Numbered from the stretch's first letter, positions 33,678 through 42,365 are shown. The stretch is DNA of 64,000 nt from Lentzea kentuckyensis (GCF_002150765.1 NZ_MUYM01000100.1:1-64000), one strand, 5' to 3'. The notes: a model not told the origin generated them from the letters alone. Program-made: numbers and translations.

Positions 33678-34222
33678 CGTCCGAGTTTTCCGAGCAGGAC
33701 GGTGTCGGGGTCCACGACGCATTGCAGCGTTTGTGGACTCCGCACCGCTTGTCGTATGTAAAGGGTGAGGGCAAGGCGGACGGTGACGAACCTTCTGGCT
33801 GTCCGTTCTGCCGAGTTGTCGAGTTGGACGACTCGGACGGCCTGATCATCGCGCGCGGTGCCGAGGTCTTCGCTGTTTTGAACCTCTACCCGTACAACCC
33901 CGGTCATCTGATGGTGCTGCCGTATCGGCACGTGCCGGACTACACCGACCTGACGGAGTCGGAGACCGCCGAGTTCGCCGCGTTCACGCAGAAGGCGATG
34001 AGGGTGGCGCGGCACGTGGCGGCGCCGCACGGGTTCAACGTCGGCATGAACCAGGGTGTTGTCGCCGGCGCCGGGATTGCCGCGCATCTGCACCAGCACG
34101 TCGTGCCGAGATGGGGTGGCGACGCGAACTTCATGCCGGTCATCGGGCACACCAAGGTGTTGCCGCAGCTGCTCGGGGAGACCCGTCAGCTGCTGGCGGA
34201 CGGCTGGAAGGCCGTCGGCTGA
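33674..34222 (+). CDS. HIT-domain protein (AP4A phosphorylase/hydrolase-like)
   Basis: The 182-residue cytosolic protein has the zinc-finger-like start SGCPFCRVV, NLYPYNPGHLMVLPYRHV, and the histidine triad HLHQHVVPRW. The equivalent gene in M. tuberculosis lies between thrS and pgsA1 and encodes an AP4A-cleaving enzyme. GTG at 33674 overlaps the thrS stop. Confidence 0.9.
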   Translation: MTSEFSEQDGVGVHDALQRLWTPHRLSYVKGEGKADGDEPSGCPFCRVVELDDSDGLIIARGAEVFAVLNLYPYNPGHLMVLPYRHVPDYTDLTESETAEFAAFTQKAMRVARHVAAPHGFNVGMNQGVVAGAGIAAHLHQHVVPRWGGDANFMPVIGHTKVLPQLLGETRQLLADGWKAVG

Positions 34223-34232
34223 CCAATCAGAT

Positions 34233-34255
34233 TCGCTAAACGCGGCGTTTAGCGA
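34233..34255. terminator. terminator-like palindrome after the HIT gene
   Basis: Eleven-base perfect arms (34233-34243 and 34245-34255) with a 1-base centre, 11 bp past the HIT stop. It probably separates the HIT gene from the inserted XRE gene. Confidence 0.65.
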
Positions 34256-34527
34256 GCGGTGTGATTGAAAGCCGTACCAATTCCTGGACAAAAGAGTGAC
34301 AAAAACCACGCCGGGTTGTCTGAGTAGGACAATCCAGCCAGTTTCCATGTCGCGGGGAATAGATTCGGTTACAACTTTCGGGTGTTTCTAGTCAGCCGAT
34401 CGAGACGTAACGGCAGCACAAAACGATTCCAGGTGCGTGAGATCACCCACCTGGAGGTGTCAACTGCAAGTCAAGTCCCCGCCGATGGCCGATCGTCTCC
34501 GCGTGTGCAGATGGTTACGGTGCGAAC
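34256..34527. other. AT-enriched spacer upstream of the XRE gene
   Basis: No gene is seen. Base composition is visibly less GC-rich than flanking genes. It holds a 26-bp dyad (34429-34454) and a TACGGT -10 box (34516-34521) 6 bases before the XRE start. Confidence 0.5.
34429..34454. promoter_or_regulatory. 26-bp operator-like dyad
   Basis: CCAGGTG-C-GTGA-GA-TCAC-C-CACCTGG: 12-base arms with one unpaired C per side, about 75 bp before the XRE start. It could be an autoregulatory site. Confidence 0.45.
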
Positions 34528-35367
34528 ATGACCGCACCTGAGCGTTCGCGATTAGCGAGAGAACGGCTTTCGCGTGAGTTACGCCGGTTGCGCACCGAGG
34601 CGAAGATGACCGGCACGGCCACCGCCCGTGCCACCGGGATGAGCCAGTCAAAGCTGTCGAAGATCGAGAACGGCATGCTGCTCCCGTCCGTCACCGACGT
34701 GGAGCGTCTCGTAGCGGAATTGTCCGCGTCGAGAGAGACGCGCATCGAACTGGTCGAACTCGCCAGGTCGCTGCACGCTGAGGCGGAAACTCGCCGCGTC
34801 GTGCTGCACCGAGGGGCGCACCGCCACCAGCAAACGATCACCCGCGTGGAGGCGCGGGCTGCGACATCGAGGTTCTTCCAGGTCAACCTGGTGCCCGCGT
34901 TGCTGCAGTCCGAGGCCTACCTGCGGATCGTGCTGGGGACGATGCCGCAGTCGGAGCAGGAGGCCGCGGTGGCGGCCCTGCGCATCCGGCGTTCCCGGAT
35001 GGACGACCTGGCCAAGCAGTTCGTGTTCCTGCTCTCCGAGAGCGCCTTGCGCTGGCGGATGGGCTCGGCCGAGCTGATGGCGGAACAGGTGGAACACCTG
35101 ACCGCGATCCAGCGCCGCCCGAACGTCCGTCTTGGTGTCGTGCCGTGGTCGGCCGACGCGAATGTGGTGGCACTGCACGGCTTCCACATCTACGACGAGC
35201 GCGTTGTCACGGTCAGCGTGCTGACCGGCAACGCGACCATCACCGATCCGCTCGACGTGCGGGAGTACCTCGCGTTGTTCGGACGGCTGGAAAGGCTGGC
35301 GGTGCGGGGAGAGGAGTTGCAGGCGTTGCTGAAACGCATCGCCGAGGATCACCGCCGGCTCGGTTAG
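34528..35367 (+). CDS. XRE-family regulator with a DUF5753 domain
   Basis: The 279-residue protein has an N-terminal HTH (about 10-60: LRRLRTEAKMTGTATARATGMSQSKLSKIENG) and a DUF5753 C-terminus (about 95-275: FFQVNLVPALLQSEAYLRIV, VRLGVVPWSADANVVALHGFHIYDE). It is unlike the 14.0-kb paralogue in sequence but of the same type, again without a DUF397 partner. It separates the HIT and pgsA genes, which are neighbours in M. tuberculosis. The start is supported by a leaderless -10 box. Confidence 0.87.
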   Translation: MTAPERSRLARERLSRELRRLRTEAKMTGTATARATGMSQSKLSKIENGMLLPSVTDVERLVAELSASRETRIELVELARSLHAEAETRRVVLHRGAHRHQQTITRVEARAATSRFFQVNLVPALLQSEAYLRIVLGTMPQSEQEAAVAALRIRRSRMDDLAKQFVFLLSESALRWRMGSAELMAEQVEHLTAIQRRPNVRLGVVPWSADANVVALHGFHIYDERVVTVSVLTGNATITDPLDVREYLALFGRLERLAVRGEELQALLKRIAEDHRRLG

Positions 35368-35518
35368 AGGGGTTCGCTCGCGGGTGCTGTCAATCACCGG
35401 ACAGTGCTCGCCAGCCAGCTGCACAGTTCGTTTCCGGGGGCTTCAGGGGGATTTTCGCAGTTGCCCGCCTCACCCGCGAGCAGCGCGTTTCACCAGTCCA
35501 GCTAGGCTGCGACACGCC

Positions 35519-36121
35519 ATGCTGAACATCTTCGCTCGCGCGTCCGTCTCGCGCGTCACCGACCCGATCGGGGCGTGGTTGCTGGCGCGTGGCCTCACGC
35601 CCAACGCCGTTACCGTGGCCGGCACGATCGGTGCCGTCGCCAGTGCGCTGTGGTTCATCCCCCGCGGGCAGCTGTTCCTCGGCTGCGCGCTGGTGACGTT
35701 CTTCGTGCTGCTCGACCTGATCGACGGGGCCATGGCCCGCGCGCAGGGGCCCACGAAGTTCGGTGCCGTGCTCGACGCCACCTGCGACCGCATCGCGGAC
35801 GGCGCGCTGTTCGCCGCGCTCACCTGGTACGCCTTCGACACCGGCAACCGGTGGACGGCCGCGGCCGGGTTCATCTGCCTGATCGCCTCGCAGGTGATCT
35901 CGTACGTGAAGGCGCGCGCCGAGGCGTCCGGCCTGGCGGCGGACGGTGGCCTGGCCGAGCGGGCCGAGCGGTTCATCGTCGCCCTGGTCGGCGCCGGTGT
36001 GCAGGGGCTCGGTGTGCCGCACCTGATGGACATCTCGTTGTGGCTGCTCGCGGTCATGACCGTGGCGACGGTGCTGCAGCGGATCCTCGCGGTGGCGAAG
36101 TCGGCGCGGGAGGCCGCGTGA
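35519..36121 (+). CDS. pgsA: phosphatidylinositol phosphate synthase (CDP-alcohol phosphatidyltransferase)
   Basis: The 200-residue membrane enzyme (about 6 TM helices) joins CDP-diacylglycerol and inositol-1-phosphate, the first step toward PI and PIMs. The CDP-alcohol motif is complete: DLIDGAMARAQGPTKFGAVL followed by DATCD (pattern DxxDGxxARx8Gx3Dx3D). I start at the ATG at 35519; a TAGGCT box lies at 35503-35508. It overlaps the next gene by 4 bp. Confidence 0.92.
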   Translation: MLNIFARASVSRVTDPIGAWLLARGLTPNAVTVAGTIGAVASALWFIPRGQLFLGCALVTFFVLLDLIDGAMARAQGPTKFGAVLDATCDRIADGALFAALTWYAFDTGNRWTAAAGFICLIASQVISYVKARAEASGLAADGGLAERAERFIVALVGAGVQGLGVPHLMDISLWLLAVMTVATVLQRILAVAKSAREAA

Positions 36122-37020
36122 ACCTCGCGACCCTCGGCTACACGGCCGGCTGGCGGCTCATCCGGTTGCTGCCGCAGTCGTGGGCACGAGCGCTGTTCCG
36201 GGTCGGGGCCGACTACGCCGCGAAACGGGGTGGCGCGGGCGTCGCGCAGTTGCGCAAGAACCTGAGCCGGGTCGTGCCGCGGGCGGGCGAGGAAGAGCTC
36301 GACGAACTGGTGCGCGACTCGCTGCGGTCGTACGCGCGGTACTGGTGCGAGGCGTTCCGGCTGCCGTCGATGGACCTGCGCGCCGCCTACGAGAAGTGCG
36401 ACTCGCAGGTGTCCGGCGTGGAGAACCTCGACGCGGCGCTGAGCGAGGGCACCGGCGCGGTCGTCGCCCTGCCGCACAGCGGCAACTGGGACATGGCCGG
36501 CGTCTGGCTGGTGGGCCACTCCGGCACGTTCACGACGGTCGCCGAGCGGTTGAAGCCCGAGTCGCTGTACCGCAAGTTCGTGGAGTTCCGCGAGACCCTC
36601 GGCTTCGAGGTGCTGCCGCTGAACGGCGGCGACCGTCCACCCGCGACGGTGCTGGCCGAACGGCTGCGGGCCAACAAGGTCGTGTGCCTGCTGGCCGACC
36701 GCGACCTGACCTCGTCCGGCGTGCCCGTGACGTTCTTCGGCGAACAGACCCTGATGCCCGCCGGCCCCGCGCACCTGGCCGCCACCACGGGAGCCGCGCT
36801 GCTCCCGGTCGGCTGCTGGTTCACCGAGGACGGCTGGCACTTCCGCATCCACCCGCCGATCAAGGTCAGCACCGTCCAGGCCGCCACCCAGGCCGTCGCG
36901 GACGTGTTCGCCGCCGACATCGCCGCGCACCCGGCGGACTGGCACATGTTGCAGCAACTCTGGCTCGCCGACCTGCCGCAGAGCCGCCGCGCCGCGCTGG
37001 CCAGGAGGCTCTCGCGGTGA
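36118..37020 (+). CDS. phosphatidylinositol mannoside acyltransferase
   Basis: The 300-residue protein is of the LpxL/HtrB-like acyltransferase superfamily. It carries the HX4D motif in LPHSGNWDMAG, LADRDLTSSGVPVTFFG and PAGPAHLAATTGAALLPV. In mycobacteria the syntenic enzyme adds palmitate to the PimA-linked mannose on the inner membrane face. The GTG at 36118 overlaps the pgsA stop, and pimA follows 13 bp later. Confidence 0.9.
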   Translation: MNLATLGYTAGWRLIRLLPQSWARALFRVGADYAAKRGGAGVAQLRKNLSRVVPRAGEEELDELVRDSLRSYARYWCEAFRLPSMDLRAAYEKCDSQVSGVENLDAALSEGTGAVVALPHSGNWDMAGVWLVGHSGTFTTVAERLKPESLYRKFVEFRETLGFEVLPLNGGDRPPATVLAERLRANKVVCLLADRDLTSSGVPVTFFGEQTLMPAGPAHLAATTGAALLPVGCWFTEDGWHFRIHPPIKVSTVQAATQAVADVFAADIAAHPADWHMLQQLWLADLPQSRRAALARRLSR

Positions 37021-37033
37021 AGGCGGTGGCCAG

Positions 37034-38146
37034 ATGAAGATCGGCATTGTCTGCCCGTACTCCCTCGACGTGCCAGGGGGTGTGCAGGCCCACGTCGTCG
37101 ACCTCGCGCGTGCCCTGATCGGCCTCGGGCACTCCGTCGACGTGCTGGCTCCCGCCGACGACGACCAGGAACTGCCGCCGTTCGTCACGTCCGCCGGCCG
37201 CGCGGTCGCCATCCCGTACAACGGCTCGGTGGCACGTCTGTCGTTCGGCCCGGTCTCGTACGCGCGGGTCCGCCGCTGGATCGACGAGCACCAGTTCGAC
37301 GTGCTGCACCTGCACGAGCCCACGGCGCCATCCCTGTCGTTCCTCGCGCTGGTGGTCGCCGACGGCCCGATCGTCGCCACCTTCCACACCTCGACGCCGC
37401 GCTCCAAGATGCTGTCGGCGTTCCAGGGCGTGCTGCAGCCGTTCCTGGAGAAGGTCACCGCCCGCATCGCCGTGTCCGCGCTGGCCCGCCGCGTCCAGGT
37501 CGAGCACCTCGGCGGTGACGCGGTGGAGATCCCGAACGGCGTCGACGTCGACTTCTTCGCTTCGGCGTCCACTTTGGACGGCTACCCGCGACCCGGCGGC
37601 ACCATCGGCTTCGTCGGACGCTACGACGAGCCGCGCAAGGGCATGCCGGTCCTGTGGGAGGCGTTCGGCCTGATCGCCGACGAGTTCCCGGACCTGCGCC
37701 TGCTGGTCGTGGGCCGCGGCGAGACCGAGTTCGAGGGGCCTTTCGCCGACCGGGTCGATCTGCTGGGCCAGGTCGACGACGTCGAGAAGGCGAGGATGCT
37801 GCGTTCCGTGGATGTCTACGTCGCCCCGAACACCGGCGGCGAGTCGTTCGGCATCATCCTGACCGAGGCCATGTCCGCCGGTACCGCGGTGGTGGCGAGC
37901 GACCTCGACGCGTTCCGCCGCGTGCTCGACGACGGCAAGGCGGGCGTGGTGTTCCCGGTCGGCGACCCTCGTGCACTGGCGGACGCGTTGCGGTCCGTTC
38001 TGCGGGATTCCGGGCTGCGCGCCGAGTACGTCGACATCGCTTCCCAGCGCGTGCAGGCCTTCGACTGGTCCGTGGTGGCGTCGCAGGTGCTGCGCGTCTA
38101 CGAAACCGCGATCGCCGCCGACCCACGCCGGGTGAGCGAGGCATGA
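37034..38146 (+). CDS. pimA: phosphatidylinositol alpha-mannosyltransferase
   Basis: The 370-residue GT4 glycosyltransferase transfers mannose from GDP-mannose to PI at the inner membrane face. The N-terminus MKIGIVCPYSLDVPGGVQAHV gives the glycine loop, HLHEPTAPSLS is conserved, and the donor site has GFVGRYDEPRKGMPVL and the EX7E stretch GGESFGIILTEAMSAGT. It overlaps the NUDIX gene by 4 bp. Confidence 0.94.
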   Translation: MKIGIVCPYSLDVPGGVQAHVVDLARALIGLGHSVDVLAPADDDQELPPFVTSAGRAVAIPYNGSVARLSFGPVSYARVRRWIDEHQFDVLHLHEPTAPSLSFLALVVADGPIVATFHTSTPRSKMLSAFQGVLQPFLEKVTARIAVSALARRVQVEHLGGDAVEIPNGVDVDFFASASTLDGYPRPGGTIGFVGRYDEPRKGMPVLWEAFGLIADEFPDLRLLVVGRGETEFEGPFADRVDLLGQVDDVEKARMLRSVDVYVAPNTGGESFGIILTEAMSAGTAVVASDLDAFRRVLDDGKAGVVFPVGDPRALADALRSVLRDSGLRAEYVDIASQRVQAFDWSVVASQVLRVYETAIAADPRRVSEA

Positions 38147-39093
38147 CCACGGCTGTTGTCGTCGTCCTGGTAGCACTCCTGCTGGCCGCCTGGATCCTCG
38201 CGATCGCGAATCGCCTCGACCGCCTGCACGTGCGCACCGACGCCGCGTGGGCCGCCCTGGACGCCGCCCTGGCCCGCCGAGCCGTGGTGGCGCGGGCCCT
38301 GCTCGACCCCGAACTGTCCGCGGCGGCGTCGAAAGCCGAGTCCGCGACCCGCGCCGAACGCGAACTGGCCGAGAACGAACTCTCCGGCCTCCTGGGCGCC
38401 CTGGACCGGTCTTCCTTGGCGCCTGCACTGGCCGCCGAACTCTCCGACGCCGAAGAACGCGTCATGCTCGCCCGCCGCGTGCACAACGACGCCGTGCGCG
38501 ACACGCTCCTGCAGCGCCGCCGCCGGGTGGCGAGGTGGCTGCGCCTGGCCGGCACCGCACCGCAGCCGTCGTACTTCGAGATCGCCGAGTCCACCACCCC
38601 GTCCGAGGCCGTGCTGCTCACGCCCCGCCCGTCCGCCCGGATCGTCCTGACCGATCCCGCTGGCCGAGTGCTGCTGTTCCAGGGCTTCGACCCGGCGCGG
38701 CCCCAGGAACTGTTCTGGTTCACCGTCGGCGGAGGCGTCGAGGACGGCGAGGACCTGCGCGACACGGCGGTGCGCGAGGCGTTCGAGGAGACCGGCCTCA
38801 AGCTCGAACCGGAACAGCTGGTCGGGCCGATCTGGCGACGCCGCGCGGTTTTCAGCTTCGACGGTCAGACGTTCGACGCGGAGGAGTGGTTCTTCCACGC
38901 CTCGGTCGACGGCGAGCTGAACATCGACACCTCGGGCTTCAACGACGTCGAGGAGACCACCATCTCCGGCCACCGCTGGTGGAGCGCCGAGGAGCTGGAG
39001 TCCACAGAGGACACCGTGTACCCGGTGCAGCTGGCCGAACTCCTGCCGGCGATCGACGCGGGCTGGGACGGCGAGACCCGGCCTGTTCGCTGA
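38143..39093 (+). CDS. membrane-anchored NUDIX hydrolase
   Basis: The 316-residue protein has one N-terminal TM segment (TAVVVVLVALLLAAWILAIA), a coiled helical region (about 30-130), and a NUDIX domain with the box GGGVEDGEDLRDTAVREAFE followed by ETGLKL. The arrangement and position after pimA match the M. tuberculosis gene next to pimA (Rv2609c). Substrate unknown; nucleotide sugars or diadenosine compounds are possible. Confidence 0.88.
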   Translation: MTTAVVVVLVALLLAAWILAIANRLDRLHVRTDAAWAALDAALARRAVVARALLDPELSAAASKAESATRAERELAENELSGLLGALDRSSLAPALAAELSDAEERVMLARRVHNDAVRDTLLQRRRRVARWLRLAGTAPQPSYFEIAESTTPSEAVLLTPRPSARIVLTDPAGRVLLFQGFDPARPQELFWFTVGGGVEDGEDLRDTAVREAFEETGLKLEPEQLVGPIWRRRAVFSFDGQTFDAEEWFFHASVDGELNIDTSGFNDVEETTISGHRWWSAEELESTEDTVYPVQLAELLPAIDAGWDGETRPVR

Positions 39094-39097
39094 CGGC

Positions 39098-41182
39098 TCA
39101 GCGGATCTTCGACCCCCAGAAGGCGATCCCCTCGCGGGTCGCCTGGACCTGGGGATGATCAGGCCCGAACACCCGCAGGCGATCGGCGAGCAGCCGTTCG
39201 AACTCCGCCACCGCGCGGCGCGGGTCGCCGGCCATCCCGCGCGTGTCGCAGAGGACCGAGCGGGCGGTCAGGGTCTTGGGGTGGTCGGGGCCGAGCGCCC
39301 TGGTCGAGTCGGCGACGAGCTGCTCGAGTTCGGCGGTGGCACGGGCGAGGTCACCGGCTTCGGCACGAGCGCACGCGAGGTTGTGCCGGGCCGCGAGCGT
39401 TCGCACGTCGTCCGGGCCGTACAACCGCAGCTGCACGGCGAGGAGTTGTTCCAGCTCGGCCAGCGATTCGCCGGAGTGGCCGAGTTCCGAGCGGTACAGG
39501 GCGATGTCGTGCTGGACCGACAGCGCCTCCGGGCTCTCGGGTCCGTGGATCCGGAGGTAGACGCCGAGGACCTCCTCCAGCTCGGCGATGGCGCTTTCCA
39601 GGTGGCCCGCCTCGGCCAGGACGTTGGCGTGGTCGTGCCGGGCGACCAGCATGGTCGTGAGCATCAGCGCGCGGTCGCCGCGGCGGACCCGGTGCTGGTT
39701 GGCGAGCAGGTGCTCGTAGTCGGCGTGCGCACCGCCCAGGTCGCCGGCCTTGCGCCGCGCCTGGGCACGGTTGCTCAGCGCGGACAGCGCGAAGAAGTCG
39801 TGGGGGCCGTGGGCCTGGACCGCGGCCTGGTAGACGTGGTCGAAGTGGTCCAGCGCCTCGACGGCGAGCCCGTTCACCGACAGGCTGTTGCCGTAGGTGA
39901 CCGGGAGCAGGTGAGGGTCCCGCCCGCTCAGGTACGTGCCCTCGACCGCCATGAGCGTCTTGGCGTTGGCGCGCAGCACGTTGCACCACTCGTCGTTGCG
40001 GTCGTCGCTGACGTGTGGCCACGCCTCCAGCAGGGCATCGGCGGCGGCACGGATGGTCTTCTTCTGCTGCTTGGTGTTCCACGTGTCGCGGTTCGCCTGT
40101 TGCACCAGGGCGTGCATCCGGACCTCGCCGCCGCCCAGGGTGATCAGGCTCAGCCGGTGCAGGCCCGCGAGCACGTCCCGCACGCCGGCCTCGTCGAGCT
40201 GGTACGCGGTCATCGCGGCGAGGTACATCCGCGCGTACGGCCCGGTGAACAGGTCGAGCGGAATGCCGTTGGGGGACAGGACACTGGCGAGGTCGAGCAG
40301 CGTGCGGGCCACCTTGCGCGGCCGCAGCAGTTCGGCCTGCTCCAACGACAACGCCCAGGTGGCCGCGACGGCCGCCCGGTGCTCGTCCGCGTCGCCCTTG
40401 CGGAACCGCAGCTTCGCCAGGTACTCGGCGCACGACAGGTGCCGGTCCAGCATGTACGCGCCGGCCTGGGCGAGGGCCAGCGGCAGGCTTCCCAGCGCCC
40501 GCACGACGTCGGCGGCACCGTTGAGCAACGGCGGCTGACCGCCCAGCACCGTCTGGAGGTAGGCCAGGCCCTCGTCCTCGCTGAAGGCGTCGACCGCGAC
40601 GATCTGCCGCCCGTCGCCCAGCAGGGCCGCGTCCCGGCGCCGGGTCGTCACCAGCGCCTTGCCGTTTCCGTCGGCCGGTGGCCACAGCCCGTCGAGGTCG
40701 GCGGGGTCCTGGACGTCGTCGAGCACGACCGTCCACGCCTGTTCGGCGCGCGCGAGCCACTCCAGCAGCCTGCGGGCGCCTTTCTCCACTCCGAGGTCGT
40801 CCCGGCCGGTGAGCTCGGCCGCCGCCTCGGCGTAGGCGGAGACGATCGCCTCGCGGGAGCTCGCCGTGACCCAGATCTGGAGTTTCACCACGCCCGCGGC
40901 CCACGTGCGTTCGCAGAGGTCCGCGGCGAGCTGCGTCTTGCCCACGCCGCCCATCCCGGTGAACACGGTGGTGTGCCCGCTGAGGGAGACCGACCGGCGC
41001 TGGAACGACGCCGCGAGCGGCGGCACGACGCCGATCTTCAACGGCAACTCGGCGGGAGGCCGGTGCTTCGCGTGCTGGTGGAGCGTGAAGTCGCCGCCGA
41101 TGTAGCCGATCTGCACGTTGTCGCCGTGGACGTCACCGTGGACGGTGTTGCGCACGGAGAACGGTTCGACCTCGTCAGGCAT
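39098..41182 (-). CDS. NLR-like NB-ARC/TPR STAND ATPase with an N-terminal RHIM-like motif
   Basis: The 694-residue protein starts with a short Gly/His-rich segment VHGDVHGDNVQIGYIGGDF (14-32) holding a VQIG core, then an NB-ARC ATPase (Walker A GMGGVGKT 76-83; Walker B-like WTVVLDDVQDPADL; KALVTTRRR), a winged helix (about 285-360) and TPR repeats to the end (several copies of a GDLxxAxxxYExLL / HPxTLxxR type). STAND ATPases oligomerise on ligand sensing. The start at 41182 is chosen because codon bias begins there; the frame opens at a GTG at 41233 inside an inverted repeat. It ends 4 bp from the convergent NUDIX gene. Confidence 0.82.
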   Translation of the reverse strand: MPDEVEPFSVRNTVHGDVHGDNVQIGYIGGDFTLHQHAKHRPPAELPLKIGVVPPLAASFQRRSVSLSGHTTVFTGMGGVGKTQLAADLCERTWAAGVVKLQIWVTASSREAIVSAYAEAAAELTGRDDLGVEKGARRLLEWLARAEQAWTVVLDDVQDPADLDGLWPPADGNGKALVTTRRRDAALLGDGRQIVAVDAFSEDEGLAYLQTVLGGQPPLLNGAADVVRALGSLPLALAQAGAYMLDRHLSCAEYLAKLRFRKGDADEHRAAVAATWALSLEQAELLRPRKVARTLLDLASVLSPNGIPLDLFTGPYARMYLAAMTAYQLDEAGVRDVLAGLHRLSLITLGGGEVRMHALVQQANRDTWNTKQQKKTIRAAADALLEAWPHVSDDRNDEWCNVLRANAKTLMAVEGTYLSGRDPHLLPVTYGNSLSVNGLAVEALDHFDHVYQAAVQAHGPHDFFALSALSNRAQARRKAGDLGGAHADYEHLLANQHRVRRGDRALMLTTMLVARHDHANVLAEAGHLESAIAELEEVLGVYLRIHGPESPEALSVQHDIALYRSELGHSGESLAELEQLLAVQLRLYGPDDVRTLAARHNLACARAEAGDLARATAELEQLVADSTRALGPDHPKTLTARSVLCDTRGMAGDPRRAVAEFERLLADRLRVFGPDHPQVQATREGIAFWGSKIR

Positions 41183-41202
41183 CGGTCCATCATCCAGGAA
41201 TC

Positions 41203-41241
41203 GATCAGGCGTGTCCGCCGAACCGGCCGACACGCCTGATC
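41203..41241. repeat. inverted repeat before the NLR-like gene
   Basis: Perfect 13-base arms (41203-41215 and 41229-41241) with a 13-base spacer, ending about 20 bp before the chosen start. It may be an operator or a 5' UTR hairpin. Confidence 0.55.
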
Positions 41242-41283
41242 ACGCCACTAGTAGGTTGTCGCGGCCTAGTTGTGCTCCCGGTT

Positions 41284-41335
41284 GTGGATGAAGGGACCCT
41301 TCATCCACCTCAGGTCGATGAAGGGTCCCTTCATC
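41284..41335. repeat. long palindrome, diverged third copy with self-complementary halves
   Basis: Arms 41287-41310 and 41312-41335 pair with one mismatch around a single C. Each half is also a palindrome on its own (12-base arms at 41284-41308; 9-base arms at 41317-41335). It lies downstream of the luciferase-like gene, so it may be that operon's terminator. Confidence 0.8.
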
Positions 41336-41372
41336 TGCGGGGCAAGCGCCAGAACTGAGCCGCGACGCGGCA

Positions 41373-42365
41373 CTAGACGGCGGAGATGATCGACGATCCG
41401 TACGCGTCGCGCGTCTTGTCCTTCTCGTCGTGCATCAGGTACAGCGCGAAGTTGTCGACGCCGATCTCCTTGAGCTCCCGCAACCGTTCCACGTGCGCCG
41501 ACTCCGGACCGACCAGGCAGAAGCGGTCCACGATCGAGTCGGGCACGAAGTCGGTCGACCGGTTGCCCGCCTTGCCGTGATGGGAGTAGTCGTAGCCCTC
41601 GCGGTCCTTGATGTAGTCGGTCAGGGCCTTGGGCACGGCGCCCGAGTCCCCGTACCGCGCGACGAGGTCCGCGACGTGGTTGCCGACCATCCCGCCGAAC
41701 CACCGCAACTGATCCCGCTGATGGGGGAGATCAGTTCCGACGTAGGCCGGTGCCGCGACGCACATCGTGATGGCCGACGGATCACGCCCGGCCGCGACGG
41801 CGGCCTCGCGGACGGAGCCGATCGTCCAGCGCGCGATGTCCGGGTCGGCAGTCTGCAGGATGAAGCCGTCGGCCTGCTCGCCGACCATCTTCAGCGCCTT
41901 GGGACCGTACGCGGCCATCCACATCTCCAGCTTTCCGTTGCGCACCCACGGGATCTGCACCGCTGTGCCGTGGTGTTCGACGGAACGTCCCTCTGCCAGT
42001 TCCTTGATCACGTGCATCGCGTCGCCCAGGGTGGCCAGGGAGGCGGGCTTCTGGCCGATCACGCGGCGGGCCGAGTCGCCCCGGCCGATGCCGCAGACCG
42101 TGCGGTTGCCGAACATGTCGTTCAGCGTCGCGAACAGCGATGCCGTCACCGACCAGTCCCTTGTGGACGGATTGGTGACCATGGGACCGATGATCAGGTC
42201 CCGAGTCGCCGCGAGGACCTGCGAGTAGATGACGAACGGTTCCTGCCACAGCACGCAGGAGTCGAACGTCCAGCCGTAGCGGAAGCCGCAGTCCTCGGCG
42301 GCCCGGAGGCCTTCCACCACGTCCCGCGCCGGCGGGTCGGTCTGCAGCACGATGCCGAAGTCCAC
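41373..42365 (-). CDS. luciferase-like (LLM) F420-type oxidoreductase of the pyrimidine operon
   Basis: The 330-residue TIM-barrel enzyme of the luciferase/Mer superfamily starts VDFGIVLQTDPPARDVVEGLRAAED and has GIGRGDSARRVIGQKPASL and MAAYGPKALKMVGEQADGFILQ, which fit the uncharacterised CPS_4043-type F420 family (TIGR03842). GTG at 42365, 11 bp after the dihydropyrimidinase stop. No canonical dihydropyrimidine dehydrogenase is in the operon, so this could be the reductase for step one, using F420H2; that is inference. RutA, a uracil-opening flavoenzyme, is a distant relative. Confidence 0.85.
   Translation of the reverse strand: MDFGIVLQTDPPARDVVEGLRAAEDCGFRYGWTFDSCVLWQEPFVIYSQVLAATRDLIIGPMVTNPSTRDWSVTASLFATLNDMFGNRTVCGIGRGDSARRVIGQKPASLATLGDAMHVIKELAEGRSVEHHGTAVQIPWVRNGKLEMWMAAYGPKALKMVGEQADGFILQTADPDIARWTIGSVREAAVAAGRDPSAITMCVAAPAYVGTDLPHQRDQLRWFGGMVGNHVADLVARYGDSGAVPKALTDYIKDREGYDYSHHGKAGNRSTDFVPDSIVDRFCLVGPESAHVERLRELKEIGVDNFALYLMHDEKDKTRDAYGSSIISAV

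Noticed and set aside
36119..37037. Alternative frames over the PIM acyltransferase gene
   Set aside because: Arg/Gly-rich translations with no domain; the GTG at 36118 frame shows the acyltransferase HX4D motif.
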